From Xestospongia bergquistia (Eukaryota; Porifera; Demospongiae; Haplosclerida; Petrosiidae): a stretch of DNA of 64,000 bases. The stretch is taken from assembly GCA_963965975.1 (NCBI GenBank), contig OZ014422.1:6737701-6801700 (forward strand). The letters are read 5' to 3'. The translations under genes were made by a program, and so were the position numbers. The notes below the pieces were generated by a model. That model saw only the letters and a list, made by a program, of their open reading frames with translations, did no database searches and was not told where the DNA came from. Positions 35,644 through 46,459 of this stretch are shown here, in pieces; the stretch's first letter is position 1; every line of letters starts with the position of its first letter.

Positions 35644-38600
35644 ATGGCAACGTCAAAAATTGTGAGTCTTGACCTTCTTTCTTACCTACAGACTCTCCCT
35701 CCTGCTCTCCTGTCTCGTCTTTACCAGCATCCTCCAGCATGTTTAGCTGTCTACAGGTAAAATGATTTATACTCCCAGCTTGTATGCTTGTCCTTAGAAC
35801 CCTACCAGATCTAGCGCAGCTCTATATAATGAGATTGTTGTTCTTAGACAAACCTCTTCCATTATCAGATATCACTAGTTGGGCTTTGCCAGGAACAACG
35901 TGAGTTCTGTAAGCTACTTACTTATATTTCCAGGCTTTCTCTTCTAAAGTGGTCACCACGATTCTCTTACATTGCTTGAAAGGTTACACATTTTAGAGTC
36001 ATTGCCACTTTTAAGTGGTCAGCAACAAGGAGTTGTAATCTGCTCTGCATACCAATCAAATATGAAAGTCCTCATGTGTGGAGGGTAATAAGTTGTATTT
36101 ATACACTTCAAGTATTATACTATGGATACATACTAGATACATGTACACATGTAGTAAATATAAAGAAAAGGTCATTTATAATGTTAGTATACATGTGGTA
36201 TAAGTGTAGAGTTTGTCATTTGTCATGTTAAGTTGAGTGATATCATAGTGGTAGTGTGTGGGCGTCTAGGGGTCACTATGGTGAAGATAAGCACAGTAGG
36301 GATATTGAATATCTTAATAATTATGCTGATAAACGATGGGAGGTAACAACTGCATTGATTTACTTGTTGTACTGATCAATTTATTCTTAGAGTATTCTTA
36401 ATTTTATGGTTGGAAGTTCTTTACATTCTGAAATAGACTCTGAAATATCAACAATCTTACAACATTCTAGACTTATGAGTGTAGCCACACCCAGACAACC
36501 GTCTTTTATTACAACATTGGGTTTTCAATTCTTATTAATGGATACTAAATCACAAGTTTGGTATTTTATACTACAGTACCTCAATACAGCTCAGGTTAGG
36601 TGATTAAAAGGCACAATGACCCTTTTAGAACTGTGATAATATTCAGGAAAGAGGACTGGATTTAATCGATTGTTTGAACTTCATTTTTCAACTTAGTTTC
36701 TCTGTACTTGGCAAGGTTAGTATAACATAGCTATGGATCAACAGAGATGATCAAAGACAAGGTCAAAGTTGTTTTCATTAGGACTATTCTACAAAGGGAT
36801 TGACCCCTACTCAAACGATGTTTATGCAGCATCTTTGTCAGTTTGGTCTTGTTTATCAAAGGAGAGTAAGTATATGACTTAAAGAAACAAGACAATATCA
36901 CTTATATAGTAGTAACAATAGTAGATATTAAACAGCTGTATTATTAATAGAGGGTACATCAGTTGAAGACAGTACATTTTACTAAGACAGTACAAAGGTT
37001 TATTTTCCTAGAATGTGTAAATTGCCAAAAATAGTACATTAATTATAGTGTGTTGTACTCTTCTTATACTAATAGATATCCTATAAATTAATGCTATAAT
37101 GATGTATATCAAGTTGCATAATTATCATAGCTCCTCATAAATGTGACACTGTTAGCATTCATTGGAAGGTCACATGACCTCCACAACTATATTAGTAGAG
37201 TTTAAAAATGATTACCCATATTTGGTGGCCAACTAATGCTGCAACTTCCTGGTACAACTCTTTCTTTGGAATTGTCCCTGTAAGCATTTCCACACAATTG
37301 TTAAATAATGAATATATTTCCTTTATTCATCAAGAACTAGCAAAGGAGTTATATGTTATATGAATAGTTTTGTTCTTTGTTTACTTTGTTCCTTTTATAG
37401 TCACATTCTAAAAGATATTACCCAACAAAGCTGGTGGTTGAAATGACATCAGGTAGAGTTTTATTTGTAACGTATAAAAGTTAATACGCAAATAAAAGCT
37501 ATTGAACATTACACATTGCAACAATACTACCTCTTAAGTAGAATAGTTATAAAATAACAAATACCATAAGTAATTAAACTTACTTTCTTGTCAGTACCAG
37601 AAGAAGACAAAGGTATAGTAGGTATGGCTTTATAACTTAGAACTCTCACTTTTGAGACAATTTGCTGTTTTATAACTCTCACTAGTTAATTGAGAAGTGT
37701 GTCGTGAAAATAACTGTCCCTAAGACTTTGTAGATCGGACTTGTTTGGCAGGAGATAGCCACAAAGAGAGGATTAAATAGCACACATTTGCAGACCAAGA
37801 GAAATGAGCTGTGCTTACCTCTTAGGCTTGTTGTCTCCTGCCCCCCAGGCCCGACCTACAATGTCTCGAGAAGTTGTCTCGCTAGTCCGATTCACTCTAC
37901 ACCTCCACTAACAAAAAGATCAAGTTCTGACACTGCAACTTTGTCACTGACCTTATAAGCAATGCAGCAGTGACGTCATTGCTAAGCTGACTTCGTAATA
38001 GGCCTGCCTTTACCTACCAAATAAGCCAGTTTATGGTAGTGGGAGGTTTGGGGACTGCTATGTCATATGTTATTATACTTATTGAAGAACAAGGACCACT
38101 ATGTAGTGGTATGACATGTGTAGGTATACATGATATACATACAATGGAGTTATTGCTGAAGTGGAATGTCATGTTTGCATTAATACAACTGTTAATTTTG
38201 AGTCGCACAAATTTTACAAGATAGACAGTTGGTGTTTTCACGATTTGGTTATGCTCTTGTTATTCTAAATTAATAGTTTCAATGTAGTTAACTATATTAT
38301 AAATATAAATCATTATTTGTCAACAACAACGCTGTCACAAACATTGGGAATTTCCAAAGTTGTTGTCTTTTATTTGAAATACTGAAACTGGAGGTGTTAC
38401 TTATATTGTGGGTATAACCCTAATATTGACTGTATTAAAGCTATAGTTATACAAACAGGTTAAATATTGTAATGTATATACTACAATACCAACACAGGAT
38501 GGTAATTTCTCATCATAATATGTATTATGGTATGACATTTTAACTATAGGATAGTTTGATTAATAGATTGTGTACATTCCTTTGTTTTTGATGTGGTAGA

Positions 38601-40102
38601 ACCAACTGAATTGGTATCAACTGACAGACATTTAGTCTGTTAACCAGACTGAAGTCCTGTACCTTTCAGTACTGGTAACAATGTCTTAATGGGATAGCAG
38701 GATTGACTGGAGTATGTTGATTATTGTGTCTCCATTCTAGGTAAAGCTAGTCATATGACCAGTCATGTGACCACCAAAACAACTGGGTTTATCATTATTG
38801 AGACTAATTATCGTGTCATTGCTTACACAGGTTAGAGGTATCATTTTACAATATTTAAACAGTTGTCTTCTAACAGATTCTAAATTACACATTGCAACAT
38901 TAGGACTCTTTTGTCAAATGCAATATAGGTACATTTTTTAATTAGAATTTAATCTGATAATTTGATTTAGATTTCCTAATATGGTCGTTGGTACAATCAC
39001 TAGAGAAAGTGTTCATCAGGTATTGTGTTTGTACCTGTCATTTTATCTTATTTATATGGTCATTTGTCTATCAATCCAATTCACATGATTAGTTACATAA
39101 CATACACAGCTTTTCTGGCATTTTATGATTCACTGTTATTACTGCTTATCTTAATACGGTAATGTTGATCTACACATGCTGAACGTATATGTGACTCCTT
39201 GTGCAAAGTCAACATTTACTATTAATAGCTTCATTCTATTTATAGTAACATTTATGACCCATATCACTTTTGTTTAGGCATTGATGCATGGTATTACAGC
39301 CAATCAGGTAAGCTATGAATATAATTAAGTTAATAATATTATCATATCCCTGGATTTGACTCTACTTTGGAGCCCATAGTGAGGAAATATAATTACACAT
39401 TCCTTATATGGTCATTCATAAAAGCTGCAGTACATAGTTGCATGCTTATTCATCCTTTGTGAAGCTATGGGCCCTGCTTGACTTTCATGACATATTGTAG
39501 TCAGGTGTTTCATGCATTCTTACTCACTACTTTTTATAGATTCTTTCCTTCCTTATACAACATGCACATCCTGATATGTTAAGAAAGGTATGTGAACTAA
39601 TTGTGTATCAACACTCTTGCCAATACATTTGATTTAATAGAAGAACATTATCCCACCCACAGTCTCTGATCAAATAAGATTATGGGAAATTGAAAGAGAT
39701 CGTCTTCAGTTTCAGGAAGGTCATCATTATCACATTCTAAATTATCTTAACTTAGTTATAATCACTAATTGTACTATACATAGTATCTGCCAATAATAAC
39801 TACTCATATTAGTAGTGGTACATGTCCTGTTTTATTCTATAGGTATTTTGTATTCTGACTTTTTATCAATGACTGACTTTGAAAAAGTAAAAAAATACGC
39901 TGAGGTCAGTACATCATTATGCCAATACCTATATTATATCATATGACAATTCTCCTAGTATTAAGTTATCATAGTAACTATCATATAACAGGATTTAGGT
40001 GTACTTTTGTGGAGTAACTCCACTCGTCGACTAATGGTCATTGATCCAAGTCGTCATGATGAAATAAGACATTTTTGGAAACGTCAAAAACAACACTCAT
40101 AA
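35644..40102 (+). CDS. GTF2H4: TFIIH subunit p52
   Basis: Subunit of general transcription factor IIH that anchors and stimulates the XPB helicase in transcription initiation and nucleotide excision repair. Many small exons are read with p52 blocks in order: '[20 protein letters not shown]', '[14 protein letters not shown]', '[20 protein letters not shown]', '[10 protein letters not shown]', '[12 protein letters not shown]', '[15 protein letters not shown]', '[15 protein letters not shown]', '[20 protein letters not shown]', '[20 protein letters not shown]', '[20 protein letters not shown]' and the end '[20 protein letters not shown]'. The start [15 protein letters not shown] fits the short N-terminus. 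The largest intron (37452-38740, 1289 bp) carries a fold-back element. Convergent with FBXO7, stops 135 bp apart. Confidence 0.93.
37452..38740. other. Long GTF2H4 intron
   Basis: Unusually long for this locus. It contains a fold-back repeat (37705-37880) and a stretch at about 38600-38710 with short palindromes such as CAGACATTTAGTCTG. Open frames on both strands at about 38014-38241 look like chance and show no known domain. Confidence 0.5.
37705..37880. repeat. Fold-back element (about 80-nt imperfect arms)
   Basis: The left arm contains GACTTTGTAGATCGGACTTG and GGCAGGAGATAGCC. The complement of the right arm contains GACATTGTAGGTCGGGCCTG and GGCAGGAGACAACAAGCC. The arms pair at roughly three quarters of positions over about 80 nt with a loop of under 20 nt near 37790-37800. 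There is no coding capacity. It could be a MITE-type fold-back element or the source of a long hairpin RNA. Confidence 0.6.
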
Positions 40103-40237
40103 AAGAACTTAAGTTCGAAATGAGATTTCTTCTGTTTTTCCCAATATTCTATGTTTACGTTTATATCTACAGTGAATGAAGATAGATATATATATATATA
40201 TACATTGAAGGGAATATTATGATTGTTATATCAGAGA

Positions 40238-41628
40238 TCAGTAATAATAATCAGGATGATTAAACAGGTGAGGTAAGTGTAAGTCTCCTTCAGGATGATG
40301 TGTGATTGGGTGATGTAAGTATGGGAAAAAGTGTCTTTGTCTGTGATCAGCATGTGGTCTTAATCTCCCGAAGGGAGGATACAAGACTGGTGGTAGTAAT
40401 CCTCCATGATATGGAGGATATATTAGTGGTGGACGAGGAGGAAAAATCTCCATTTCACGAATAAGTACTTGCCTTTTCTCTTTCCTTATGTGATGATTTT
40501 CTATATACAACTGATGAAAAGCAAATATTCACTTTAAAGCAATACTAAAAAAAATTGACTAACCACTTTCCACGAGTCTATTTCACTGCTTTTTGGTAGC
40601 TCTAACAGACCTGTCAAACCAGATCATGTAACCTGTTTAGAGTAATATTGAACAAACCTTTACCAAACTCTTTAATAAAAAAATGTCTCCAAAGTTGAGA
40701 GTCTTGTCCTAACATATAAAACTCGCGATTGACTGCAGTCAATTGTAGCAAACTTGACAAGTCTAGCATACTCATTATTAAGAGCTAGACAAAAGAAATG
40801 CTCTAAGAATATCATGTTATATCCATACTTTAATTTCATGAGATAGACAGAGAACTGTTCCAGTTTCAGGAAGATCAAGATCTGAGAAATGGTGAGGTAA
40901 TATTATGCAATAAAAATGTGACTTACCTCTTCTTAAATCTGTTATAAGTTTATGAGGTACGCAATCTTTAAATTGTTGAGCTAACTGAGATGTGTTTTGT
41001 AATATAACAGATGAATCTAAATAAGCAATGAGGATTGTGACCATATTAGAGTTAATATAACCTTTGTCTTGGGAGCAGTACTCTTTAATAGGCAGCATAC
41101 ATGAAGCTACTTCTGTAGAATTAGAAGGTAGGGCAATGCTAGCTATAAAACAAGTCAGTATTAGCTGGTAAATGAATTATTGTACCATGAGCAACTATTT
41201 GAGGACCAAGGTTTGTACATGCAAAGTTAACATGTACCATAGGTCCAATAGGAGCAATGTAGTTATATCGACAAATTGATGACTGTGTCATAGTACACTA
41301 TAGAAAAAAGAACATTGATAACAAAGTAAGTAGTCAGAAATGGCTCTGTGACCACACCCACCTTTTGTTCAACAAAGCCACTATCTATCATCATCATATG
41401 TAAGGCTTCACATAACACGTCTATCTTGTTTGCCTGACTGGTTTGGTCAGAACTAGTTTGACGAAGGAAGCTACCTAAATGACTGGTACTCAGTACACAG
41501 GATGGTAAATCTCCTCTTGTTTGATGGTGTGGTGTACACTCAGCCTCATTACTTGAGGTAGTCCCCTCTTGTAACAACCAAGGGGGCTCAACATCATTTG
41601 TGAAGTGAAACGTTAAAGATTGTGACAT
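40238..41628 (-). CDS. FBXO7: FBXO7-like F-box protein
   Basis: Substrate adaptor of SCF ubiquitin ligase and PI31-binding protein. The start MSQSLTFHFTNDVEPPWLL leads to a region like the FBXO7 FP domain ('EALHMMMIDSGFVEQK', 'ICRYNYIAPIGPMVHVNFAC', 'NTSQLAQQFKDCVPHKLITD'). An F-box follows, spread over two exons: 'DLPETGTVLCLSHEIK', then LLIMSMLDLSSLLQLTAVNR and 'DSQLWRHFFIKEFGK'. After 'SWKVLYIENHHIRKEKRQ' comes the Pro-rich tail FPPRPPLIYPPYHGGLLPPV and a His-rich end. This order matches FBXO7. No N-terminal ubiquitin-like domain is encoded after this start; some vertebrate isoforms also lack it. An unseen upstream exon is possible but the gap to the next gene is short. Confidence 0.78.
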
Positions 41629-42021
41629 TGGAAATGAAGTGTTAATAGCAGGAACTCACTCTTTCATCACTAACAACCTAAAAGCCTTTAAAAAGGTTTA
41701 ATAGACTTCATATTTTTACACTATACATACTTCACTCCTTATCCTTTCGGTCGCGTAACAGCGTATTGAAATAGGCGTGGCTTAATGGTTTACACACATA
41801 CTCAGTGACATTAACACATACGACGTGATGATAATTTATAAGTACCTTTCAATGGATTGAGAATAAGCAGGAATAGAGCAATATTACATAATTGACTAAC
41901 AATGAAAGTATAATGTATGTGACTAAGATCATTACTCTAAAGATGAGGTGGATTATAACGTCAACTCTCAAAGAATATTAGCCGCAATTAAAGATCAAAG
42001 AATAAACTCAAAAATAAAACA
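41629..42021. other. Spacer between FBXO7 and ZFAND genes
   Basis: About 390 bp between two minus-strand genes, containing the FBXO7 5' region and the ZFAND 3' UTR. A CpG-bearing patch near 41745-41775 may mark the FBXO7 promoter. I found no ubiquitin-like coding segment here. Confidence 0.45.
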
Positions 42022-43522
42022 TCAAATCTTTTGAATTTTCGCAGCAACAACTTTGGGATTATGTTTTTCAATTTGTTCTCTTCCCAAAGCTCTATAATCA
42101 AAAGGACATTCATGTTTATCAGCATATCGATGTATTCCACAATATACGTGTCCACAACGACATTCAAAACCTACAGAAAAAAAAGAGAGCAAGTATCATA
42201 TAAAACACTTCATAATGTAGTACAATGATCTCATAATAGTGTATTTCCATGTGGCCACCATTTGTGATTGCTATAGTAACAGACTGTTAGTGATTCTCTA
42301 TGACCATATGGTTATATCAACAAGCTTTGTCAACAACAGGTGCAACTTATAAAAGTGAGTAAACATGACGCTATATATAGTATGCAGTCTCCATTCTCAC
42401 ATATCAATACTGATAATTCCTTTCATATAAAATATTAAATATTCATCTGATACAATAGTATTGTGACCCAATACAATGTTACTTAAAGAAATGGTGCTTT
42501 ACCTGTTAGTCCAACTTTTTTCCGACACATAAAACATCTATTTCTTTTAGGAGGTGGCGATGATGCTGTCAGCTCACTTGGAGGAGTTGCACTTACAACA
42601 GGACCAACGGCACCATTGTCTATACCTAGTATGCAATATGATAATAACAAGCTGTAATATGATGATAGAGTGGTATTTAAATGTCTAACGAAAACGTAAG
42701 CCATACTATGCTCATAAATATAGTTCAAATAAGGAGACAACAGAATGATGCAAAGCAAATAGTCATAATAGCTATACTATGTAGACAAACTGGTTAGTTG
42801 ACCATGTTAAGTCTAGTATACACAACCTCCATTGATAACTTCTTTCTTTGGTAATAGTAAACTATGTACCTTTGAACTACACACACACAGGATACAGACA
42901 ATGCTATGTCAGCTTGTCTCAGGATATTGACAGTCTCATCTCTCAATATGACTAGATATATCATAACACAAGAAATTCTAAGAATCAAACAGATGACATC
43001 AACAACTTTAGTCATAACACTAGTGACAAAGAGTTAGCACACTAATAGACAAGTCTTAGTTAACAAATGTGTTAACGCAAAGTGCTTACAAATCATTAAT
43101 GTATTTATTCCCACTATTTACAAAATTACACTCTATTAGTTTTTATTAGACTCCTTGACTAAAGTAATAACTACACAATTAACAGCTAAGTTTGTACTAG
43201 ACTATTGTAAGTAGTAGTCCAATGGCAATACTGACACTACATCTAACATAGTAACAGTATTCTTACTAGATCAATATCCAGAAATCAGTGTACATTCTAC
43301 TATTAAAGATAGAGGTCCTCTCTTACTTTCTCTTCTATCTTGTACTGGTTGTGGTGGCTGACCAGTAGATATTCTAGTTTGTGCATCTTTACGATCTTGA
43401 TAGTCTCGATAACATTTTGAACAAAGTCCTTCAAAAGCTGGACTACCAAAGAAACCACACCCAGCTCTACACAACGATGGACATTCACTTTGATTAGCTA
43501 GATTACGAGTTTGATCTTCCAT
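42022..43522 (-). CDS. A20/AN1 zinc-finger protein (ZFAND5/6 type)
   Basis: Ubiquitin-binding A20/AN1 zinc-finger protein linked to proteasome and stress regulation. There are three exons with two introns of about 0.3 and 0.7 kb. The A20 finger is in exon 1 ('[20 protein letters not shown]', '[13 protein letters not shown]', Cys spacing C-x3-C-x11-C-x2-C by eye). The AN1 finger spans exons 2-3: [19 protein letters not shown], '[20 protein letters not shown]', then the end 'VVAAKIQKI', as in ZFAND5/6. The linker is Pro/Ser-rich. The start at 43522 (MEDQTRN) is preferred; an in-frame Met 27 bp upstream (43549) is an alternative. Orientation is divergent from RNF32. Confidence 0.93.
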
Positions 43523-43752
43523 TATTAATGATGGTACTGAATCGCGCACACGAACTGTTCTCTTCTTGTCTCTTTGTTCGAGTGGATCTAGTGTGGTCTT
43601 TTGTACTCTTTGCTGATGTCACGTCAAGTCTTGTGACTTAGGGAAGTTAAGTAAGGTGATGGCGTCGTCGCCTAGAACTTTCCTTTCTGTAAAGCTGACT
43701 TCACTCTATTATTAGCCGCAGGAATCTTATCACGTGATACGACAATGTTGTC

Positions 43753-45134
43753 ATGGTAACAGCACAACCTGAAGAAGTAAGTGTATGGAGCATTTATTGA
43801 TATTACTCTTCTGTATTTTTAGAATAATAGTATAATAATGAAAAGAAAGCAACAGAAGGTATGTTAAAGTTTCCATTTATGACAACTATATAACCAGAAT
43901 TTTTAAGTGACTTGTATGTAGTACAAGAGAATCCAATTAATGCCCCTTGTGTTATACAGAGTACGATACATTCTCCATTGACTGCAGTGGCACTGCAAGA
44001 CCATATGGCAAGAGAATTCGGTCTTCTAAGTAGAACAAAACCACCAAAACCTGTAAAACCAGCTCATTCTAGCTCAGTCGACATGGAGTACACGTTGGAT
44101 CCAGAGGTACCGCCTTTAACATTAGGTAAGTAATTATTGAGTACTAATAAAATAAATGTTTATCATTTAATAGCTCAAAGGTTAGGACTCGTAGGAGCTT
44201 CACCCCCACAATTAACTCTAAATCAATGGTCAAAAGTAAAGGAGACAAGTAGTGTGCGTGGTGACTCCACCCACCCATGTCCAATATGTCACGATGAATT
44301 TGGAATGAGAGAGCAAGTGATTTTGTCATGCACACATACCTTTCATAAAGTAAGCCCCTTTCATTAATACAATAATTAAGTAATAAATAGTCTTGTCTGT
44401 TTGCTTTTGAGAGATATTCTGGTAAGAAGCAATGTCCATTGTGTCGATGTCCTACATATCAGACTAGACTAATACATATAGCAGCAAATTTGCATAAAGA
44501 AAAAGCTGCAACAAGGTTTATCAATCATCTAGTCTATTTGTTGCCATACTGGTTTAGAATACAGGCTACATGGAGAGGTCATGTGGTACGAAAATGGTTT
44601 GCTAACTATCGACAGACACACCCACCAGTCCATCCAATTTTAAGGAAACAATACTATGTAAATAAACTATCCAGTATTACAAACCAGTTAGTCCAGACAT
44701 GTACTAATACTACAGACAGTGTTGACAGCTTCCTGAATACAATTGATAGTGAGTTAGCAGAATCCAGAAAAGCTATGAGGTTAGACACACAAGATAATAT
44801 AATACATTCTATTCCTTTTAGTTTGTTTTCTTCTTGCAAGAATGAACTAACATCACATGATTGGGTTGTTATTAATCATAAAGTAAGTTATTAAGTGGTA
44901 CGTCAATTTATCTTCGTTCTGTAAAAATAGGCTCAACAATATCTGACAACAGATTGTGCCATCTGCCTCTGTTCACTGTCGTTGCCACGCCCCCTCACTG
45001 TCCTCTCCTGCAGTCACTTGTACCACACCCCTTGCTTAAATTCGTTAGAGATGTTCACAGGTGACACTGTGCCCCACCTCTGTCCAATATGTCATACACC
45101 ATATCACAGCAAAGAGTATAAATTTAAGGTATAA
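43753..45134 (+). CDS. RNF32: RING finger protein RNF32 (double RING with IQ motif)
   Basis: Putative E3 ligase with two RING-H2 fingers flanking an IQ motif. Blocks: 'AVALQDHMAREFGLLS' (human RNF32 has AVALQDHILHDLQL), 'EYTLDPEVPPLTLAQRLGLV', RING 1 'PCPICHDEFGMREQVILSC' through 'CPLCRCPTYQTRLIH', the IQ segment 'FRIQATWRGHVVRKW', and RING 2 'DCAICLCSLSLPRPLTVLSC' through 'LCPICHTPYHSKEYKFK'. The stop at 45132-45134 assumes no further splice after the AAG before GTATAA. The 5' end is uncertain: exons from 43753 and 43817 read in phase with each other but not with the exon beginning at about 43898, so the true first exon or a splice site is mis-called. The part from 43898 onward is secure. 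Confidence 0.88.
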
Positions 45135-45240
45135 TAATCATACTAACATTTATTACTGTTACAACAAAAGTGTTTGTTTAGTTATGTTTTTACACTCTTT
45201 TTATTACTTCTTATTCTTTTTTTCCTATAGTGACAATTAA

Positions 45241-46237
45241 TCATTTCCTCTTAATATGATCTCTTACCTTGGATGCAAGGATGATGAGCAAACGTTTGAA
45301 AATGGCCATAAAGTCAATGAAGAGATCCACTGAATGCCAAATATAGTCAGTGTCACCTTGTTCGTATCGCTCCACAATAAGTTGTGTGTCAAACAATACA
45401 AATCCACAAAACACAATTAGACCAAGATACAACTGAACCTAATAGTAGTAGTACTCTAATATGATAGTAGTACTCTTAATAATAATTATCTTACTTGGAA
45501 TCCAAATGACATACCAAAGAAAAGAGAGAACAAACTTATCATTATCAACAAACTCAGTCCTGACATGAGTGGACCTAAAATAAAATGAGTAGAGAAAGGG
45601 TTAAAAAAAAACATCTTACCAGCAAGAAAAAGGAAAGATCTCTTTTCAGATAGCAACGAAGCTAATGTGAGACAGACAAATATGACACATGTACTCAGAA
45701 AGGCCATTGGAACGATGCTATAATATATAAAATATAATTCAGGGCAATAATTATAGTACTAACCTTGGTTCTATTTCAATAACAGCATTCAGTAAAGGAC
45801 CAAGACTAGTACCAGAAAAGAACCCAAATCCACAAAGCAATCCTATAACATTAGACAATGAAACATATTTAAATGTATTAAACATACCTAGTCGCTTAAA
45901 CAGGTTTTCTTGTGTGTGTGGTGTCACACCGAGAACAACCAAGGTCACTAGTGATCCAATAACAGCCAGAAACAGACCCTATCATAACGTTGTTATATAT
46001 TATCGTTAATACACAGGAACTTACCTGAAATAATGAAATCAAATAAAGTAGAGCACCACCCCCAGCTGAAAGCATACATAATGCTAAGGCAGTGTACACA
46101 TTTTTGAGGTGACGTCTTGAGCCTTTGCTCCTATAATAAAGAGATCATTAAAGTGATTATATAGGTATTTCTTACAAGTTTGAGAAATCAGATAAGGCAG
46201 ATAGAGATATCTTTCGCTGTCCAAATAGAGCATCCAT
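45241..46237 (-). CDS. TMBIM6: Bax inhibitor-1 (TMBIM6)
   Basis: Multi-pass ER membrane protein of the TMBIM/BI-1 family that affects ER calcium leak and cell-death sensitivity. Several short exons encode MDALFGQRKISLSALSDF, 'SKGSRRHLKNVYTALALCML', 'VVLGVTPHTQENLFKRLGMF', 'GFGFFSGTSLGPLLNAVIEI', 'IVPMAFLSTCVIFVCLTLAS', 'KRSFLFLAGPLMSGLSLLIM' and 'FCGFVLFDTQLIVERYEQGD'. The last exon ends 'SVDLFIDFMAIFKRLLIIL' and a basic tail DHIKRK. The FDTQ and DxxDYIWH-type residues and the C-terminal lysine/arginine tail match BI-1. Convergent with RNF32, 106 bp between stops. Confidence 0.95.
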
Positions 46238-46459
46238 CTCTTGCTAGCTACGTTGTCTAGATGACGTGTATTACATGTTACGCCTACTTTAGTATACGGA
46301 ACAGCATTCTTTTCTCCATCCACTTTTGCGTATAATTTTCAGAGGTTTTCCGTGCACCTCCGTAAACGTTCGCATAATAATTGTATACTGTAATTATATT
46401 ATTAATGATTATAATCATTGTCGAGATCTTAAATATAATTATATTAATAATGATCCAGT

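Noticed and set aside
38014-38241. Overlapping open frames on both strands in the GTF2H4 intron
   Set aside because: Short, with no family resemblance and no splice signals supporting an exon.
40185-40201. TA dinucleotide run as a regulatory element
   Set aside because: A short microsatellite in the GTF2H4 3' region with nothing else to support a role.
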